A program made the translations under genes and the position numbers. Shown in pieces: positions 35,071-43,902 of a stretch of DNA of 51,552 bases; the stretch's first letter is position 1; each line of letters opens with the position of its first letter. The stretch comes from Myroides odoratus (GTDB lineage: Bacteria; Bacteroidota; Bacteroidia; Flavobacteriales; Flavobacteriaceae): the NCBI RefSeq assembly GCF_001549985.1, contig NZ_LROZ01000024.1, positions 1 through 51,552 of the forward strand, given 5' to 3'. The notes under the pieces were generated by a model. That model saw only the letters and a program-made list of their open reading frames with translations, had not been told where the DNA came from and did not search any database.

Positions 35071-36309
35071 TTGAAATTAGAATATTTTATAGCTAAACGC
35101 TTAGTAACTACAAAGAACCATAAAAGTAGTGTATCTGCTCCAATTATTAAAATCGCTATCACAGCAATTGCGTTAGGGATTATAATGATGTTGGTCTCTG
35201 TGGCTACAGGTTTAGGTTTAAAACACAAAATTAGAGATAAAATTTCAGCTTTTAGCAGTCATATTGTAATTACTAAATATGATTCTAATATAACAGATAT
35301 TACGCTTAAACCCATTGAATTAAATCAAAAGTTTTATCCTCAATTTGATAATATTGATGGAGTTCGTACAGTACAACCTTTTGCTTCTAAAGCGGGAATT
35401 ATTCGTACAGAATATGCTTTTGAAGGAATTGTATATAAAGGAGTAACGGCAGAGTATCAATTTGATGAAATAGCGGAATACATAGAACAAGGTCGTTTGC
35501 CTGTTTTTGAAAAAGAAGGCATGAGTAATGAGATTTTAATGTCTACTTATATTGCAAATCGACTAGGATTTAAATTAGGAGATAAGGTCAATACGTACTT
35601 TATGAAAGATTGGGGAAATAAAGTGCCTAATATTCGTCAATTTGAGATTGTAGGATTATATAATTCTGGATTACAGCAGTTTGATGAAAATATTATTTTA
35701 GGTGATTTACGCCATGTACAGCGTTTAAATCGTTGGACAGAAAATGAGGTAGGTGGTTTTGAAGTTCTGTTGAACAATTTTGATCAGATAGAAGAAAAAG
35801 GCAGTGAAATTTACTTGAATTTACCTTCAACTGTTGATAGTAAAACCATCGTAGAGAAGTATGAAAATATTTTTGGATGGTTGGATATGTTTGATTTTAA
35901 TATCAAGGTCATCATTATCATCATGATTGCCGTAGCGTCAATTAATATGATTGTCGCTTTGTTGGTATTGATTTTAGAACGCACTCAAATGATTGGTATG
36001 TTGAAAGCATTGGGAGCAACAAATTGGAGTGTGAGAAAAATATTTTTATACAATGCATTTTATCTCATTGGAAAAGGGCTTTTGTATGGTAATGGAATCG
36101 GTCTAGGATTGCTTTTCCTGCAAAAATATACAGGAATTATTAAGCTGGATCCAACGTCTTATTATGTTCGGGAAGCCCCGGTGTTAATTCGCCTGACTGA
36201 TGTGGTGTTATTAAATGCAGGAGTAATTGTTATAGCCATGCTTGTTTTGTTGATTCCTTCGTATTTAATTACAAAAATATCGCCGGTAAAGGCTATTCGA
36301 TATGATTAA
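35071..36309 (+). CDS. LolC/LolE-like ABC transporter permease (FtsX-type)
   Basis: 412 residues from a TTG start at 35071, giving MKLEYFIAKRLV, the usual opening of this family (LFIAKRL). Topology: first membrane helix at about 24-47 (ITAIALGIIMMLVSVATGLGL), a periplasmic MacB-like domain of about 210 residues, then three helices in the FtsX domain (VIIIIMIAVASINMIVALLV onward), ending in ITKISPVKAIRYD. Lipoprotein-releasing permeases extract lipoproteins from the inner membrane. The ATPase partner is not adjacent. The start is chosen over the upstream TTG at 35041 because that codon overlaps the promoter. Confidence 0.88.
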   Translation: MKLEYFIAKRLVTTKNHKSSVSAPIIKIAITAIALGIIMMLVSVATGLGLKHKIRDKISAFSSHIVITKYDSNITDITLKPIELNQKFYPQFDNIDGVRTVQPFASKAGIIRTEYAFEGIVYKGVTAEYQFDEIAEYIEQGRLPVFEKEGMSNEILMSTYIANRLGFKLGDKVNTYFMKDWGNKVPNIRQFEIVGLYNSGLQQFDENIILGDLRHVQRLNRWTENEVGGFEVLLNNFDQIEEKGSEIYLNLPSTVDSKTIVEKYENIFGWLDMFDFNIKVIIIIMIAVASINMIVALLVLILERTQMIGMLKALGATNWSVRKIFLYNAFYLIGKGLLYGNGIGLGLLFLQKYTGIIKLDPTSYYVREAPVLIRLTDVVLLNAGVIVIAMLVLLIPSYLITKISPVKAIRYD

Positions 36310-36336
36310 AAAAGTCGCCCTTAGGCGACTTTTTTT
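36308..36336. terminator. Bidirectional terminator between the permease and DUF4241 genes
   Basis: A perfect 12-bp stem (AAAAAAGTCGCC, 36308-36319, with 36324-36335) closes CTTA and is followed by a T-run. The left arm overlaps the permease stop codon. Confidence 0.85.
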
Positions 36337-37078
36337 ATGCTTCTTCGTCTTCAAACGTCAATTCAATATCAATAAATTGAACAACGATTTCACAAACTTC
36401 GTTGTTTTCATCATAACCAAAATAAACGGGATAAGCCCCATCACCATAGCCACTTTGAATCATCGGAATCGTTAAGTCTGTTCCTGGAATTTCAAAGTTG
36501 ATCCAATCTCCTCCAGGCCTTTGGTACTGGGGGGAATTTTCATAACTCTTCTTAAATTCAGCAGCCAAGTAATCATCGTAGATATTGCCTCCTGGATGAG
36601 CCACTAACCATTGTTGCTCAAAAGCGCAATAGGCATCTTTCGTTTTTTCATCTACAATGGTTGCTAATCCAGCATCTACATTGAATCCAAAATATTCACC
36701 TTCATCTAAATTGTCAATGTTTTCATGACCAAGTAAAGCTTCTAAGTGTTGAACTGCTGGTCGATCGGTTAGCTTTACTCGAAAAGCAACATAGCGATAA
36801 TGATCTTCCTCTACTTCCATCACTAAAATGGTAAGGGGATGTTTCCCCGCAGCTACTGGAATAAAATAAGGTTGCTCATCCTCTTTTAAATAAACTAAGG
36901 GATCGCGAACAAGGATATGACCTGTTGGGAAGTTAATATTTCCGAGGGAAAGGTGAAACAGTTTTCTGTTGCAAATTTCTGAAGCACTAAAATAGTGATT
37001 GAAATTCGTCGGAGAGACTAATAAACCTTTCTTTTGCTCATAGGTTGTTAGCCATTCTGGTGTGGGTATTGTTTTCAT
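36335..37078 (-). CDS. DUF4241 family protein
   Basis: 247 residues, no signal peptide. DUF4241 features: LSLGNINFPTGHILVRDPLVYL near residues 43-64, FIPVAAGKHPLTIL, YFGFNVDAGLATIVD, then GGDWINFEIPGT and SGYGDGAYPVYFGYDENNEV near the C-terminus. Function unknown; such proteins are soluble and acidic. The HEAT-like gene precedes it by 10 bases, so the two form an operon. Confidence 0.85.
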   Translation of the reverse strand: MKTIPTPEWLTTYEQKKGLLVSPTNFNHYFSASEICNRKLFHLSLGNINFPTGHILVRDPLVYLKEDEQPYFIPVAAGKHPLTILVMEVEEDHYRYVAFRVKLTDRPAVQHLEALLGHENIDNLDEGEYFGFNVDAGLATIVDEKTKDAYCAFEQQWLVAHPGGNIYDDYLAAEFKKSYENSPQYQRPGGDWINFEIPGTDLTIPMIQSGYGDGAYPVYFGYDENNEVCEIVVQFIDIELTFEDEEA

Positions 37079-37088
37079 AGTTGTTTTA

Positions 37089-37613
37089 TTAAAAGCGCGA
37101 ATCTACTTGTTTGAGCGCTTGCTGGTATATTTTTTGAATGCTTTTCTTTTCTTCTTTTTCAATTTGTTGTTGGAGTAAAGATATCAAAGAAATAGTGGAA
37201 GGGTGATTCATTTTTACAATTTCCCCCAAGGCAAAAGCAATGCTCCATCGGACAACTGTACCTTCGTCATTAATATTCGCTATCAGTTGCTGTATCGCAT
37301 AGTCTACTTGATGAGGGTAATTTGGAATAGTGTAGCCAATGGCTTGGGCTGATTCCCATTTTACTCGAGCTGCTTTACTTGATAAACAATCAAGGAGCAT
37401 GATCAAAGCTTCTTCTGTTATTAGCTTTGGATTCTTTTGTGCTGCATGGGCTAAAGCTTCAATGCATGTCGCTTTTGCAGCGTCTTTTACAAGTTGTATT
37501 TCCGCTATAAAATCGGATAAAGGTAAAGAGTTGGCCAAGAGGCCGTCACACAAGAGCTGTGTTTTTTCTTTGGCTTTATATTCTTTGCTGTTTAAGATAG
37601 TATGAACGGACAT
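37089..37613 (-). CDS. HEAT-repeat-like protein
   Basis: 174 residues from ATG 37613 (14 further in-frame codons upstream lack a convincing context). Paired helices with HEAT-like pattern: ATCIEALAHAAQ, AARVKWESAQAIGYTI and GTVVRWSIAFALGEIVKM. HEAT-like arrays serve as protein-binding scaffolds. Paired with a DUF4241 gene; the role of the pair is not known to me. Confidence 0.75.
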   Translation of the reverse strand: MSVHTILNSKEYKAKEKTQLLCDGLLANSLPLSDFIAEIQLVKDAAKATCIEALAHAAQKNPKLITEEALIMLLDCLSSKAARVKWESAQAIGYTIPNYPHQVDYAIQQLIANINDEGTVVRWSIAFALGEIVKMNHPSTISLISLLQQQIEKEEKKSIQKIYQQALKQVDSRF

Positions 37614-37702
37614 AGATTTATATTTAGTTGAATAGGAATAAAAGACAAATATCAAGTATTAATGTGAATAGAAAAGAAAGACTGATTAATTTTTTTATAA
37701 GA

Positions 37703-37737
37703 AAATAGCAAGTGACTTTTAGAGTCGCTTGCTATTT
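37703..37737 (-). terminator. Terminator after the DJ-1/PfpI gene
   Basis: A 15-bp stem (37703-37717 with 37723-37737, one G-T pair) lies just past the stop on the minus strand. Confidence 0.75.
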
Positions 37738-37742
37738 GTTGT

Positions 37743-38357
37743 TTACAATGTAGGATATTCGAAAAGTTGTTGAATGGTTTTGCTTATTGTTGGGTCAAGG
37801 TGTTTGCTCACGAGATGTAAGGCCCCATCAATTCCTGCGGTAATTCCTGCGGTGGTTAACACTTGATCTTGATCTACAAAACGAACACCTCGTTGAACAT
37901 GAGCTTTGGGGCAGCGCTCTTGTAAAGTATCCAATCCTAAAAAGTGGGTTGTGATTGCTAAACCATCAAAAAGATTGGTATTACTTAAGAGCAAACTGCC
38001 AGTACAAACGGTAAACAATAGCGCTCCTTGTTGATGTTGTTCTGTAATCCAGACGGTGTAAGTCTGTTGAAATTGTTCGTCTTGTAAATAAGCAAGAACA
38101 ATATCGGGATTGGCACCAGGTACAACGAGGATGTCAGGTTTGGGACAATCAGCGAAACTATATTGAGGAAGAATCTGCATGGTGTTGCTCTCCGTATGTA
38201 CAAGGTCTTTATTTGCTGAAACCAAATAAGGAATATAGGTGTTTGGTTTTAATACATTTGCTTTGACAAATACATCTAATGGACCATTGAGATCAAGTAC
38301 TTCTACTTGATTGTAAATAAGAAAAGCAACATGTAAAGGCTGATTTTGGGCTGTCAT
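37743..38357 (-). CDS. DJ-1/PfpI family protein
   Basis: 204 residues. VAFLIYNQVEVLDLNGPLDVF at the start, PDILVVPGANPD in the middle and the nucleophile elbow LLFTVCTGSLLLS with Cys 118. TTHFLGLDTLQERCP and DQDQVLTTAGITAGIDGALH follow. The pattern resembles isonitrile hydratase-like and other cytosolic members with a catalytic Cys. Encoded next to a GlxA-type regulator with a related domain, in the same direction, which suggests a common signal or substrate. True substrate unknown. Confidence 0.88.
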   Translation of the reverse strand: MTAQNQPLHVAFLIYNQVEVLDLNGPLDVFVKANVLKPNTYIPYLVSANKDLVHTESNTMQILPQYSFADCPKPDILVVPGANPDIVLAYLQDEQFQQTYTVWITEQHQQGALLFTVCTGSLLLSNTNLFDGLAITTHFLGLDTLQERCPKAHVQRGVRFVDQDQVLTTAGITAGIDGALHLVSKHLDPTISKTIQQLFEYPTL

Positions 38358-38441
38358 AGGCAGTTGATTTTAGGCAATAAAGGAGTAATCGAAGTTCTTT
38401 CAATGCCTGTATTGCGTGTTATAGAATGAATTAAGTTGTTT

Positions 38442-39449
38442 TTATGCGTTGTGGATTCCTGTTGATTGGAAACTGATTCTGTATTGTGTGGGGGGTACTT
38501 GTACTAATTTGATGAACGCTTTGCGAAAAATAGTATCCGATGAAAATCCTGAGGTTTGAGCAATAGTAGCAATGGATAAATCACTAGATTCAAGTAGCCT
38601 TTTTGCATATTCAATGCGCAAACGATCGTAAAACGCACCTGCTGTCATACTTGCTTCTTTTTTGAAAACCCGAGCAAAGTTTCGTTCACTCATACAAACA
38701 AACTCTGCTATTTCCACTTGGCGTATGACTTGCGTTTTGAAATGTTCTGTGATATACTGTTTTACTTTTAGAACCAAAGGGGTTAGTTCACTATCCAGGG
38801 GGAGAAGTGTACTGTATGTAGTTTGCGGATTATTGCGCTTTAAATGAACAACTAAATAACGAGATACATCAGCAGCAACGAGCTGACCGTGATCTTCTTC
38901 TACTAAAGCCAAGGCTAAGTCAATACCAGAGGTAATTCCTCCTGAAGTGTACCTATTGCCATCCTTGGTATAAATTTGATGATAATCGAGTTTCACTGTG
39001 GGATATAGCTGTCGAAATGCAGAAGCAAATTGCCAATGAGTTGTTGCTTTTTTGTTATACAACAGCCCTGTTTGAGCGAATAAAAAAGCACCAATACAAA
39101 TCGATCCTATCCTTTGTAAGGTTGGATAAATTCCCTTAATCCAATGCAATAAAGTAGGATCATAGGTTTGTGAAAGATCCGATTTAGATCCTGTGAGTAA
39201 TAAGGTGTCTAGGGGGATATTTAGATTATGAATCGTGTAATCACACTGAACTTCAATACCTGCGCTCGTTTTTATTTTTAGCTCCTTTGTACTCGAAATC
39301 AAATGAATTTGATACTGTTTTCTTGTGGAATTTAAATGAGCCGTGGCTACTTGGTTGGCCGTGTGAAATACATCACTCGGACCCGCAAAATCCATCAGTT
39401 GGGTTTGCGGTAGAAGTAAAAAGCCAATATGGTGTAGTATTGCGTCCAT
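38442..39449 (-). CDS. GlxA-type transcriptional regulator (DJ-1/PfpI-like plus AraC HTH)
   Basis: 335 residues. The N-terminal 190 residues form a DJ-1/PfpI-like sensing domain (GFLLLPQTQLMDFAGPSDVF, and IGSICIGAFLFAQTGLL with Cys 118). The C-terminal 100 residues are an AraC double helix-turn-helix (IAEFVCMSERNFARVFKKEA and IATIAQTSGFSSDTIFRKAF). It probably regulates the adjoining DJ-1/PfpI gene, which lies 84 bases downstream. A TATCTTTG element lies 21 bases before its ATG. Confidence 0.92.
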   Translation of the reverse strand: MDAILHHIGFLLLPQTQLMDFAGPSDVFHTANQVATAHLNSTRKQYQIHLISSTKELKIKTSAGIEVQCDYTIHNLNIPLDTLLLTGSKSDLSQTYDPTLLHWIKGIYPTLQRIGSICIGAFLFAQTGLLYNKKATTHWQFASAFRQLYPTVKLDYHQIYTKDGNRYTSGGITSGIDLALALVEEDHGQLVAADVSRYLVVHLKRNNPQTTYSTLLPLDSELTPLVLKVKQYITEHFKTQVIRQVEIAEFVCMSERNFARVFKKEASMTAGAFYDRLRIEYAKRLLESSDLSIATIAQTSGFSSDTIFRKAFIKLVQVPPTQYRISFQSTGIHNA

Positions 39450-39469
39450 CTTATTTTAAATTGCTGATA

Positions 39470-39477
39470 CAAAGATA
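39470..39477 (-). promoter_or_regulatory. Promoter -7 element of the GlxA-type regulator gene
   Basis: The minus strand reads TATCTTTG (TAnnTTTG), 20 bases before the ATG at 39449. Confidence 0.6.
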
Positions 39478-39804
39478 AAAAGAGCAGTTGAGGTATAAAG
39501 GACAGTAAACACGCTTTTTCTGCCAATTTGCTGAAAAGGATAAAATAAGAGACTAAAACATATAGCAAAAGGACATAAAAAAGACGAAAAGTGGTTGGTT
39601 TTTGATGAAATTGAGGTTCTTTTTTTATAAAAGTGAAAAAAAAGAGGATGAAATTTAAGAAATAGACAAATTGTGCTTTTTTTCTACGTTGTTATTTTTA
39701 GATATAAAAAATAGTACACTATTATTTTAATAAAGTTGTTGTGAAAATGAGTTTGATTTTTTGGAATTTCTTAGGATTTTAGAAATTAACATTTTGTTGT
39801 TTCA
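39478..39804. other. AT-rich intergenic region between divergent genes
   Basis: About 330 bases with no coding potential that I can support. It contains A-rich tracts and no repeat or hairpin of note; the control elements of the TonB operon begin at its right end. Confidence 0.6.
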
Positions 39805-39817
39805 ATTTAGTCTAAAT
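39805..39817. promoter_or_regulatory. 13-bp perfect palindrome, candidate operator of the TonB-peroxidase operon
   Basis: ATTTAG-T-CTAAAT is a perfect palindrome centred about 47 bases before the inferred transcription start. TTTAG/CTAAA half sites resemble Fur-like boxes, but this is only a visual resemblance. Confidence 0.4.
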
Positions 39818-39843
39818 AAGTTGGTTGAGAGGTGAATACAAAA

Positions 39844-39851
39844 TACATTTG
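39844..39851 (+). promoter_or_regulatory. Promoter -7 element of the TonB receptor operon
   Basis: TACATTTG matches TAnnTTTG, with GTTGG at 39820-39824 about 20 bases upstream. It lies 36 bases before the ATG at 39888 and excludes the in-frame TTG at 39825 as a start. Confidence 0.65.
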
Positions 39852-39887
39852 CATAACGAAAGTTTAAATCACTTGGTGATGCATAAT

Positions 39888-42650
39888 ATGAATAAGCACT
39901 TTACATTCATGAAAGCAAACTTAATTATTTTCTTTTTTTGCTTTACAACGATTGTTATCGCACAAAATTCAGTTGAGGTTCAAGTTGCTGTTACCGATGA
40001 ACAACAACAAGGAATTGCTGAAGTAACAGTTTCCATCAAAAATAATCTACACAATTATATTGGTTTAACGGATGAAAAAGGGATGGCCTATTTTCAGGTT
40101 GTGCCGGATCAATATCAAATCCAGTATTTTCATATTGGCTACCAAAGTCAGCAATATACAAAAGACTTACTTGCAAAGCAGATGATTGGCGTAGTTCTTA
40201 CCCCTCTAGTCAAGGAGTTGCAAGAAGTAATTATAACCGCAGAAGAAGGTAAAGGGCTTTCTTCTACATCGGTGATTAATCGAAAGGCTATGGAGCATTT
40301 ACAGCCTTCTAGCTTTGCTGATTTGATGGAACTATTACCTGGTGGATTGGCTCAGACACCGAATTTAACCCGAACGAATGTTATTCGCATTCGTGAATTT
40401 GGGCCAAGTATTTCAGGGTATGCTACGAGTGCTTTAGGCGTACAGTTTGTCATGGACGGCAATGTGTTAAACTCCAATATGGATATGCTACAAGCGGTGA
40501 AAGATAATCAGAGTGGAGCAAGTTCAAGAAGTACCAATGGATATGGGATGGATATGCGTATGCTATCAACGAACGATATTGAAAGTGTAGAAATTATACG
40601 TGGTATTCCTACAGTGGGTTATGGAGATTTAACTTCTGGATTGGTCTTGATTCACCGAAAAAGTGGTTATACAAAATGGCAAGCTCGAGTTAAGGCAGAT
40701 GAGTTCAGTAAATCTTACTACCTAGCAAAAGGATTTACAGTTTCCCCAACTTGGAGTTTAAATGCGAGTTTAGATTATTTGGATGCCTTATCCGATCCTC
40801 GAGATGTTTATGAAACATACAAACGTGTTAATGGATCTATTCGCTCAAAGAAAACGTTCGAATGGTTCGGAAATACTCTGGAATGGCGTTCTAATTTAGA
40901 TTACAGTATCAATATTGATGAGGTAAAAGTAGACCCAGATACAGATTATTTAGCGACAGATTCTTATCAAAATCGCCGTCAGAAAATTAGTTTTTCCAAT
41001 AATTTCAATTATAAATTCCAACCAGGAGGATTGTTTAAGCAAATTAAACTAACTACGAATGTCAACCAAGGAATTGAAGATATCAAACAAAGTGTTTTTG
41101 TACAATATAGTGGCCCTACATCCGTATCAATTGCCACAGAAGAAGGGGTAAATGATGGGTTCTTTCCTGATTTGAGTTTTGTATCTCATACCAAAACAGA
41201 AGGGCGTCCATTGAATATTAATGGAAAACTAGAAACTGTGATGGGATTTCAATCAGGAATCTTGAATCATAACCTTGAGCTTGGAATAGATTACAAATAT
41301 TCCCATAATTATGGACGCGGAGAAATGTATGATTTATTGACTCCACCTTCAACGAAATCGTCTACAAGACCACGAGCTTATAGCGATATCCCTGCCTATC
41401 AAAATATTGCTTTTTTTGCTGGAGATCAAGTGAGTTGGTCTTTGGGAGAAAACAATTTTGGATTGTACGGAGGTCTTCGTATTTCAAAAATGCTGGGACT
41501 AAATCACAACTTTGATTTAAGTAAGAAAATCTATTTGGAACCTCGTTTTATGTTGCAATGGGGACTGCCTAAAGTTACTTTAGGGGAGCATGTATTGAAA
41601 ACAGATGTAACCCTAGGGTATGGAGAGTTGTATAAACAGCCTACTGGATTAATGCTATATCCTAACAAAACATATAGTGATTTTACCCAATTGAATTTTA
41701 AACCCGCTAATACTGCTTATCAAGCAGTCAATTATATGACCTATGTGGAAGATTTGACTAACTATCAATTAGTTGCCGCAAAAAATACGAAAAAAGAAAT
41801 TCGATTAGATCTTAGTTATGCAAAACACGAATTTTTTATTAACTATTTTGATGAAAAAATGCCGAATGGGTTTAGAAGTGTAAATGCATACAAAACATAT
41901 AGCTATAAACGCTATGATACTTCAGGAATTGATTTAGATCATTTAACAGAGAAACCAAATATTGAGCATCTTCCTTATGAGGAGCGAAAAGTACTTCAAG
42001 GAAATGGACGAAGAGAAAATGGAAGTAGTACCTATAAGAAAGGAATCGAATTCGGTTATACTTCTCCTAGATTTGAGGGAATTAACACTCGATTTACGCT
42101 GAGTGGTGCATGGTTTGAAACGCTCTATACCAATACGATTCCAGTTCAAGAAAAACCAAGTGCTTCATTGGCTGGACAAGATTATGCGCTTGTCGGTATT
42201 TACAAAAATGCAGATGGGAATAAGATTAATGGGATGAATTACAACCTGGTTGTCGATACATATCTTCCTGCATTGGATATGAATATTTCAGCTTCTTTTC
42301 AGGGGGTATTGTTTAATGATGATACGAGAGAATGGAAGCAAGATCAACCCCTAAGCTATTTTGGAGTCGATGGAGTTATCCATGAATTTACAGATGCAGA
42401 TCGAAAAGATGCTTATTTACAATGGTTGGTGCGCAATGTATCTTCTACGGATAATTTAAATAGACATTACACTTTTGACCTTCAAGTGAATTTAAAAGTA
42501 TCCAAGCGAATTTATAAAGAAATCAAAGCCTCTTTATTTGTCAATAAGCTTTATGCCTATATGAGTCCTTATACCTTTAATAAAACCAAAATATATCGAA
42601 AAAATACGACAAACCCGTATTTCGGAATGGAACTTACATATAATTTTTAA
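39888..42650 (+). CDS. TonB-dependent outer-membrane receptor
   Basis: 920 residues from ATG 39888, 3' of the promoter; a second Met at 39909 is possible. After a signal peptide (IIFFFCFTTIVIAQN) comes a carboxypeptidase-regulatory-like domain (VAVTDEQQQGIAEVTVSIKN). The plug follows with LQEVIITAEEGKGLSSTSVI, FVMDGNVLNSNMDM and IESVEIIRGIPTVGYGDLTSG. The barrel ends in YFGMELTYNF. It lacks the SusC hallmarks. First of four tightly spaced genes (13 bases to the next). Substrate unknown; a downstream di-haem peroxidase makes a metal, haem or metallophore likely. Confidence 0.93.
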   Translation: MNKHFTFMKANLIIFFFCFTTIVIAQNSVEVQVAVTDEQQQGIAEVTVSIKNNLHNYIGLTDEKGMAYFQVVPDQYQIQYFHIGYQSQQYTKDLLAKQMIGVVLTPLVKELQEVIITAEEGKGLSSTSVINRKAMEHLQPSSFADLMELLPGGLAQTPNLTRTNVIRIREFGPSISGYATSALGVQFVMDGNVLNSNMDMLQAVKDNQSGASSRSTNGYGMDMRMLSTNDIESVEIIRGIPTVGYGDLTSGLVLIHRKSGYTKWQARVKADEFSKSYYLAKGFTVSPTWSLNASLDYLDALSDPRDVYETYKRVNGSIRSKKTFEWFGNTLEWRSNLDYSINIDEVKVDPDTDYLATDSYQNRRQKISFSNNFNYKFQPGGLFKQIKLTTNVNQGIEDIKQSVFVQYSGPTSVSIATEEGVNDGFFPDLSFVSHTKTEGRPLNINGKLETVMGFQSGILNHNLELGIDYKYSHNYGRGEMYDLLTPPSTKSSTRPRAYSDIPAYQNIAFFAGDQVSWSLGENNFGLYGGLRISKMLGLNHNFDLSKKIYLEPRFMLQWGLPKVTLGEHVLKTDVTLGYGELYKQPTGLMLYPNKTYSDFTQLNFKPANTAYQAVNYMTYVEDLTNYQLVAAKNTKKEIRLDLSYAKHEFFINYFDEKMPNGFRSVNAYKTYSYKRYDTSGIDLDHLTEKPNIEHLPYEERKVLQGNGRRENGSSTYKKGIEFGYTSPRFEGINTRFTLSGAWFETLYTNTIPVQEKPSASLAGQDYALVGIYKNADGNKINGMNYNLVVDTYLPALDMNISASFQGVLFNDDTREWKQDQPLSYFGVDGVIHEFTDADRKDAYLQWLVRNVSSTDNLNRHYTFDLQVNLKVSKRIYKEIKASLFVNKLYAYMSPYTFNKTKIYRKNTTNPYFGMELTYNF

Positions 42651-42663
42651 TACATACATCAAA

Positions 42664-43890
42664 ATGAAGAAAAGTTTACTTACCCTGTGTTTAGCTATGT
42701 TGAGCTTAACATTTGTTACAACTGCATGTAGTAGTGATGATAGTAGCAGTGAAAATACACAGCAGCAAAAAAGTACGTTGAATATCTCTTTTCAAGGAGT
42801 GGATATTGAATCAGTACCGGGACTAACCATCGAGTTCTTAGAAACAAATTCTGGAGCAAAAGGAGATAAAATAATTACAGCACCAACTACATCTATTGTT
42901 TTAGATAAAGGATCATATAAAATTTCAGTGAATGGAAAAGTAGTATTGAAAAATGGAGAAGAAGTTGAGGTTGGAGGAAATACAGCTGTTGATTTAGTGC
43001 AAAATGAACAAACGCTTGCGATTGATTTAATTATTAAAGCATTTAGTGAAGACTTTATTATTGAAGAAGTGTTCTTTACTGGAGTAAAAACAGTAGAAGG
43101 AAAACCATACAACAATGGACGTTATTTTAAATTGACTAACAATACAGATAAAGTTTTAAAAACGGGGGGATTATTGATTTGTCAATCAGAATTTAATACC
43201 ACATTGAACCACAATGTTACACCGGATATTAAGAGTGAAGCATTTGCTGTGCAAGCGGTATTGATGATTCCTGAGGCTTATTCGAAAGAGGTACAACCAG
43301 GAGATTTTATTGTGATTGCTGACATTGCTCAAAATCACAAGCAACCGAACATCCCTGCTTTTGATTTAACTGGAGCAGATTATGAATTTCCAAATTTAGA
43401 TAATCCACATTTAGGGCAAGTAGATAATCCTGCAGTTCCCAATGCTGTAGTTATCTATACCAAAATGAATTACAATATGTTTTTCTTACATAGCCAAGGA
43501 GCAGAAAGTTATGCAATTGCTCGTTTCCCTGAAGGGGTAACAGTAGATAATTGGATTGCAGATTATATGTATGAGTATGAATACTTAAATAAAGCGGGTA
43601 ATATCACCAAAAAGAAAACATTAAAAATACTAAATACGTGGATCTTAGATGGAGTAAATTCAGCTATCACTGAAAAATGGGTACACAATACTTTAGATGC
43701 TTCTATTGATAGTGGTTGGACAGGTTGTGGTAAGATTGAGTCTGATCCTAGTCGTTTTGGAAAAACAATTCGTCGTAAAGTAGTAGGAAAAATGGAGAAT
43801 GGAAAGAATATGTACAAAGACACGAACAATTCTACCATAGATTTTATACGTGATGCTGAGGCAAGTTTTAAAAACGGAATTGTACATTAA
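42664..43890 (+). CDS. DUF4876-like lipoprotein
   Basis: 408 residues. The lipoprotein signal ends in VTTACSSDDSSSEN, with Cys 22 and a Ser/Asp tether. A beta-sandwich-like domain (about 40-120) is followed by a segment with PYNNGRYFKLTNNTDKVL and GDFIVIADIAQNH, a pattern I associate with DUF4876. No enzyme motif. Probably a surface or periplasmic binding partner of the receptor in the same operon. Twelve bases to the next gene. Confidence 0.75.
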   Translation: MKKSLLTLCLAMLSLTFVTTACSSDDSSSENTQQQKSTLNISFQGVDIESVPGLTIEFLETNSGAKGDKIITAPTTSIVLDKGSYKISVNGKVVLKNGEEVEVGGNTAVDLVQNEQTLAIDLIIKAFSEDFIIEEVFFTGVKTVEGKPYNNGRYFKLTNNTDKVLKTGGLLICQSEFNTTLNHNVTPDIKSEAFAVQAVLMIPEAYSKEVQPGDFIVIADIAQNHKQPNIPAFDLTGADYEFPNLDNPHLGQVDNPAVPNAVVIYTKMNYNMFFLHSQGAESYAIARFPEGVTVDNWIADYMYEYEYLNKAGNITKKKTLKILNTWILDGVNSAITEKWVHNTLDASIDSGWTGCGKIESDPSRFGKTIRRKVVGKMENGKNMYKDTNNSTIDFIRDAEASFKNGIVH

Positions 43891-43902
43891 TAAAAGATCA
43901 TC

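Noticed and set aside
39825..39887. Longer N-terminus of the TonB receptor from TTG 39825
   Set aside because: That codon lies upstream of the perfect -7 element at 39844-39851, and the signal peptide begins after ATG 39888.
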